64,000 nucleotides of DNA from Aquicoccus porphyridii (GTDB lineage: Bacteria > Pseudomonadota > Alphaproteobacteria > Rhodobacterales > Rhodobacteraceae): contig NZ_VINQ01000010.1 of the NCBI RefSeq assembly GCF_008369105.1, positions 62,001-126,000 on the forward strand. Direction: 5' to 3'. Below the pieces are notes generated by a model. It saw only the letters and a program-made list of their open reading frames with translations, was not told where the DNA came from and searched no databases. Numbering within the stretch: the first letter of the stretch is position 1; every line of letters begins with the position of its first letter. Of this stretch, positions 61,301 to 64,000 are shown piece by piece. Position numbers and translations under genes: made by a program.

Positions 61301-62218
61301 ATGGGACGCAAACGCAAGGGGCGCGATATTTCCGGATGGCTGGTGGTGGACAAGCCCGCGGGGATGACCTCGACCGCGGTGGTCAACAAGGTGCGCTGGG
61401 CGTTTGATGCGAAAAAGGCCGGTCATGCGGGGACGCTCGACCCCGAGGCGACCGGGGTTCTGGCCGTGGCGCTGGGCGAGGCCACAAAGACCGTGCCCTA
61501 CATCACCGACGCGCTCAAATCCTATCGCTTTACCGTGCGGCTGGGTCAGGCGACCAATACCGACGATGCCGAGGGCGAGGTGATCGCCACCTCCGACCTA
61601 CGCCCCGGGGACGACGCGATCAAGGATGCGCTGGGCGGTTTCGTGGGCGAGATCATGCAGGTGCCGCCCAAGTTCTCGGCGGTCAAGATCGACGGGCAGC
61701 GCGCCTATACGCTTGCCCGTGCGGGCGAGGATATCGAGATCGAGGCAAGGCCGCTTTGGGTCGAAGAGCTGTTGCTCATTGACCGGCTTGATGCGGACCG
61801 GGTGGTTCTCGACATGGTCTGTGGCAAGGGCGGGTATGTGCGCGCGATTGCCCGTGATCTTGGCGAGATGTTGGGTTGCTTCGGGCATGTCGAGCGGTTG
61901 CGGCGGATTTGGTCGGGGCCGTTCGATGCCGAGGACGGGATCGACCTTGATACGCTCGACCATCTGGCGCGGCAGCCGGAGCTGGACGACTGGTTGCGCC
62001 CGCTCGAGGAGGGGTTGAGCGATCTGCCCGAGGTCAAGGCCACCGATCAGGGCGCGGCGCGGCTGCGCAATGGCAATCCCGGTATGGTGATCGCGCATGA
62101 CGTGGAATACGGCGAGGAATGCTGGGCTTCGTACCAGGGCCGGGCGCTGGCGGTCGGGCGATACAAGGCCGGCGAATTGCATCCCGCGCGCGTGTTCAAT
62201 CGGGACGCTTGCGCGTGA
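61301..62218 (+). CDS. truB: tRNA pseudouridine(55) synthase
   Basis: A 305-residue enzyme that makes pseudouridine 55 in the T loop of tRNAs. It starts [20 protein letters not shown]; the catalytic Asp47 is in [49 protein letters not shown] and [18 protein letters not shown] are typical. A short C-terminal PUA-like region follows. Confidence 0.96.
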   Translation: MGRKRKGRDISGWLVVDKPAGMTSTAVVNKVRWAFDAKKAGHAGTLDPEATGVLAVALGEATKTVPYITDALKSYRFTVRLGQATNTDDAEGEVIATSDLRPGDDAIKDALGGFVGEIMQVPPKFSAVKIDGQRAYTLARAGEDIEIEARPLWVEELLLIDRLDADRVVLDMVCGKGGYVRAIARDLGEMLGCFGHVERLRRIWSGPFDAEDGIDLDTLDHLARQPELDDWLRPLEEGLSDLPEVKATDQGAARLRNGNPGMVIAHDVEYGEECWASYQGRALAVGRYKAGELHPARVFNRDACA

Positions 62219-62309
62219 GGGTAAGCGCAACGGGAGAAGTCGGATGACTTTTTCCGTGTAACTTGCTACCCAGCAGCAGAAATTTCGTCATTCCGGCTAT
62301 TCGTGAGAG

Positions 62310-62888
62310 ATGACCTTGGAAATTGAAAAGACCGCTCTGGACGGGGTGTTGATCCTGACACCACAACGCTTTGGCGACAATCGCGGTTTTTTCAGTGAAA
62401 GCTGGAATCGCAAGCGCATGGAGGATGCCGGCCTCGGCATTGATTTCGTGCAGGACAATCACTCGCTGTCCGAACAGGTGGGCACGGTGCGCGGGCTGCA
62501 TTACCAGTCGCCGCCTTACGGTCAGGCCAAGCTGGTGCGTTGTGGCCGTGGACGGCTTTATGACGTGGTGGTCGATATCCGCAAGGGGAGCCCGACCTAT
62601 GGCCATTGGATCGGGATCGAGCTGAGTTTCGACAACGGCAAGCAGCTTTTGATCCCGGAAGGGTTTCTGCACGGTTTCGTCACCCGTGAGCCGATGACCG
62701 AGATCATCTATAAATGCTCCAACTACTACTCGAAAGCGCATGATGGCGCGGTGCGCTTCGACGACCCGGATATCGGGATCGACTGGGGGGTGAACATTGC
62801 CGGGCTTGTTCTGTCCGAGAAGGACGAGGCGGCCCCGTGCCTTGCAGAGTTCGACAGCCCGTTCATTTTTGACGGTGCATTGTCATGA
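62310..62888 (+). CDS. rfbC: dTDP-4-dehydrorhamnose 3,5-epimerase
   Basis: A 192-residue cupin-fold enzyme in dTDP-L-rhamnose synthesis. Motifs are [37 protein letters not shown] with the catalytic histidine, [20 protein letters not shown], and [19 protein letters not shown] and [20 protein letters not shown]. It overlaps rfbB by four bases, the first of an rfbCBD operon feeding surface polysaccharide. Confidence 0.95.
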   Translation: MTLEIEKTALDGVLILTPQRFGDNRGFFSESWNRKRMEDAGLGIDFVQDNHSLSEQVGTVRGLHYQSPPYGQAKLVRCGRGRLYDVVVDIRKGSPTYGHWIGIELSFDNGKQLLIPEGFLHGFVTREPMTEIIYKCSNYYSKAHDGAVRFDDPDIGIDWGVNIAGLVLSEKDEAAPCLAEFDSPFIFDGALS

Positions 62889-63955
62889 AACTTCTGGTGA
62901 CAGGCGGGGCCGGGTTCATCGGTTCGGCCGTGGTGCGGCAGGCCGTGGGCAAGGGGCATGAGGTCGTCAATCTCGATGCGCTGACCTATGCCGCCTGTCT
63001 CGAAAACGTGGCCACGGTGTCGCAAAGCCCGCGTTACCATTTCGAGCAGGTGGATATTCGCGACGCGGCGGCGGTCGAAGCCTGTATCGCCCGCCACGCG
63101 CCCGACGCGATCATGCATCTGGCCGCCGAGAGCCACGTGGACCGGTCCATCGACGGGCCGGGTGTGTTCATGGAAACCAACGTGATGGGCACGTTTCACC
63201 TGTTGCAATCGGCCCGCGCGCTGTGGGAACGCAAGGGGCGGCCCGGGGATTTCCGGTTTCATCACATCAGCACGGATGAAGTGTTCGGATCGCTGCCCGA
63301 TGACCCGGCGGTGAAATTCACCGAAAACACGCCCTATGACCCGCGCAGCCCCTATTCGGCGTCGAAGGCAAGTTCCGATCACCTGGTGCGGGCCTGGCAC
63401 GAGACCTATGGCCTGCCGGTGGTTCTGACCAATTGTTCGAACAATTACGGGCCCTATCATTTTCCCGAAAAGCTGATCCCGGTGATCATCCTCAATGCGC
63501 TGGCGGGCAAGCCGCTTCCGATTTACGGTGACGGGTCGAACGTGCGCGACTGGCTTTATGTCGAGGATCATGCCGATGCGCTTTTGACCGTGCTGGAGAG
63601 GGGCGCGGTGGGGCGGTCCTATAACATCGGGGGCGAGAACGAGCGCAGCAACCTTGAACTGGTCGAGACCCTGTGCGGCATCCTTGACCGGCTGAGCCCG
63701 CGGAGTGACGGTAAGCCGTATGCCGGGCAGATCACCTTTGTCAGCGACCGCCCGGGCCATGACGCGCGTTATGCGATCGACCCCGCGCGCATTCGCGAGG
63801 AACTCGGCTGGCGGCCGTCGGTCACGGTCGAGGAGGGGCTTGAACGCACGGTGCGATGGTATCTCGACAACGAGGATTGGTGGCGGCCGTTGCAGGACCG
63901 GCAGGGCGTGGGGCAAAGGCTGGGCACCGGGGCACGGAACGATAAGGGACGGTGA
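62885..63955 (+). CDS. rfbB: dTDP-glucose 4,6-dehydratase
   Basis: A 356-residue SDR-type enzyme. The cofactor motif is [43 protein letters not shown] with the catalytic DE, and [15 protein letters not shown] (YxxxK) follow, then [20 protein letters not shown] and [19 protein letters not shown]. It converts dTDP-glucose to the 4-keto-6-deoxy intermediate. Its stop shares one base with the rfbD start. Confidence 0.96.
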   Translation: MKLLVTGGAGFIGSAVVRQAVGKGHEVVNLDALTYAACLENVATVSQSPRYHFEQVDIRDAAAVEACIARHAPDAIMHLAAESHVDRSIDGPGVFMETNVMGTFHLLQSARALWERKGRPGDFRFHHISTDEVFGSLPDDPAVKFTENTPYDPRSPYSASKASSDHLVRAWHETYGLPVVLTNCSNNYGPYHFPEKLIPVIILNALAGKPLPIYGDGSNVRDWLYVEDHADALLTVLERGAVGRSYNIGGENERSNLELVETLCGILDRLSPRSDGKPYAGQITFVSDRPGHDARYAIDPARIREELGWRPSVTVEEGLERTVRWYLDNEDWWRPLQDRQGVGQRLGTGARNDKGR

Positions 63956-64000
63956 TGAAGGTTCTTGTTTTCGGCAGGTCGGGGCAGGTGGCCACGGAAT
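63955..64000 (+). CDS. rfbD: dTDP-4-dehydrorhamnose reductase (N terminus, cut by window edge)
   Basis: Fifteen codons visible, [15 protein letters not shown], which is the usual NAD(P)-binding start of RfbD (GxxGQVA). It starts on the last base of rfbB's TGA. Identification relies on this short stretch and the rfbC-rfbB context. Confidence 0.82.
   Translation, partial: MKVLVFGRSGQVATE

Overview
The window is a stretch of high-GC chromosome from an alphaproteobacterium, most probably of the order Rhodobacterales (Roseobacter group). Supporting signs are the hemD / Mic60-like / HemY cluster, a PetP-PetR-type regulator pair, a DUF1674 SdhAF4-like gene, several polyamine-type ABC systems, a bacterial ALDH16, frequent ATGA stop/start overlaps and many GTG/TTG starts. 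No rRNA, tRNA, CRISPR array or insertion sequence was seen. Nearly all of the window is coding, and only 49517-49847 exceeds 300 bases without a gene.

Layout. 1-2508 (minus): EVE-domain protein (cut by the edge), YciI-like protein, gpsA, tsaD. 2589-6164 (plus): hemD, Mic60/mitofilin-like membrane protein, HemY-like TPR protein. 6324-8165: an isolated phage tail-fibre-like cassette (DUF2793 fibre, small protein, DUF4376 protein). 8306-9481: UDP-glucose dehydrogenase. 9596-11800 (minus): alkB and mutY. 11882-14129 (plus): DciA/DUF721 with an apparent ATC start, a DsbA-like thiol oxidoreductase and a CaiB-type CoA transferase, all overlapping. 14264-16533 (minus): lpxK and waaA for lipid A-Kdo.

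16739-26581 is a polyamine uptake and catabolism region: a class I amidotransferase, two class III aminotransferases, a PuuB-like oxidase, potFGHI and a GntR/FadR-type regulator. A TTGATCA-centred palindrome in front of three of its transcription units suggests one regulon. 26664-36574 continues with an acyl-CoA synthetase, an ArgE-like M20 deacylase, a DoeA-like M24 hydrolase and a divergent second polyamine/opine-type ABC system with an SDR dehydrogenase. Together these look like an uptake and degradation pathway for an unidentified nitrogen compound.

36773-43048 holds ilvE, the PetP/PetR-like pair, matB, an EamA transporter, and a remnant of 2-dehydro-3-deoxygalactonokinase. 42131-46001 (minus) is a sitABCD-like Mn/Zn importer with two tandem Fur/Mur-like boxes upstream. 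46176-49516 pairs deoC with ALDH16. 49848-58773 (minus) holds two M16 peptidases, a DUF3035 lipoprotein, lspA, purH, a heparinase-like protein and an RsmB-type methyltransferase. 58818-62218 holds an SdhAF4-like gene, dapB (minus), rbfA, a DUF2233 protein and truB. The right edge enters an rfbC-rfbB-rfbD dTDP-rhamnose operon.

The most unusual non-coding signals are two families of dispersed palindromic repeats at gene 3' ends. The first has three copies (14193-14300, 36593-36664, 49559-49667), with a conserved core bordered by GGTTAACGC motifs. The second has two copies (36703-36739, 55543-55589).
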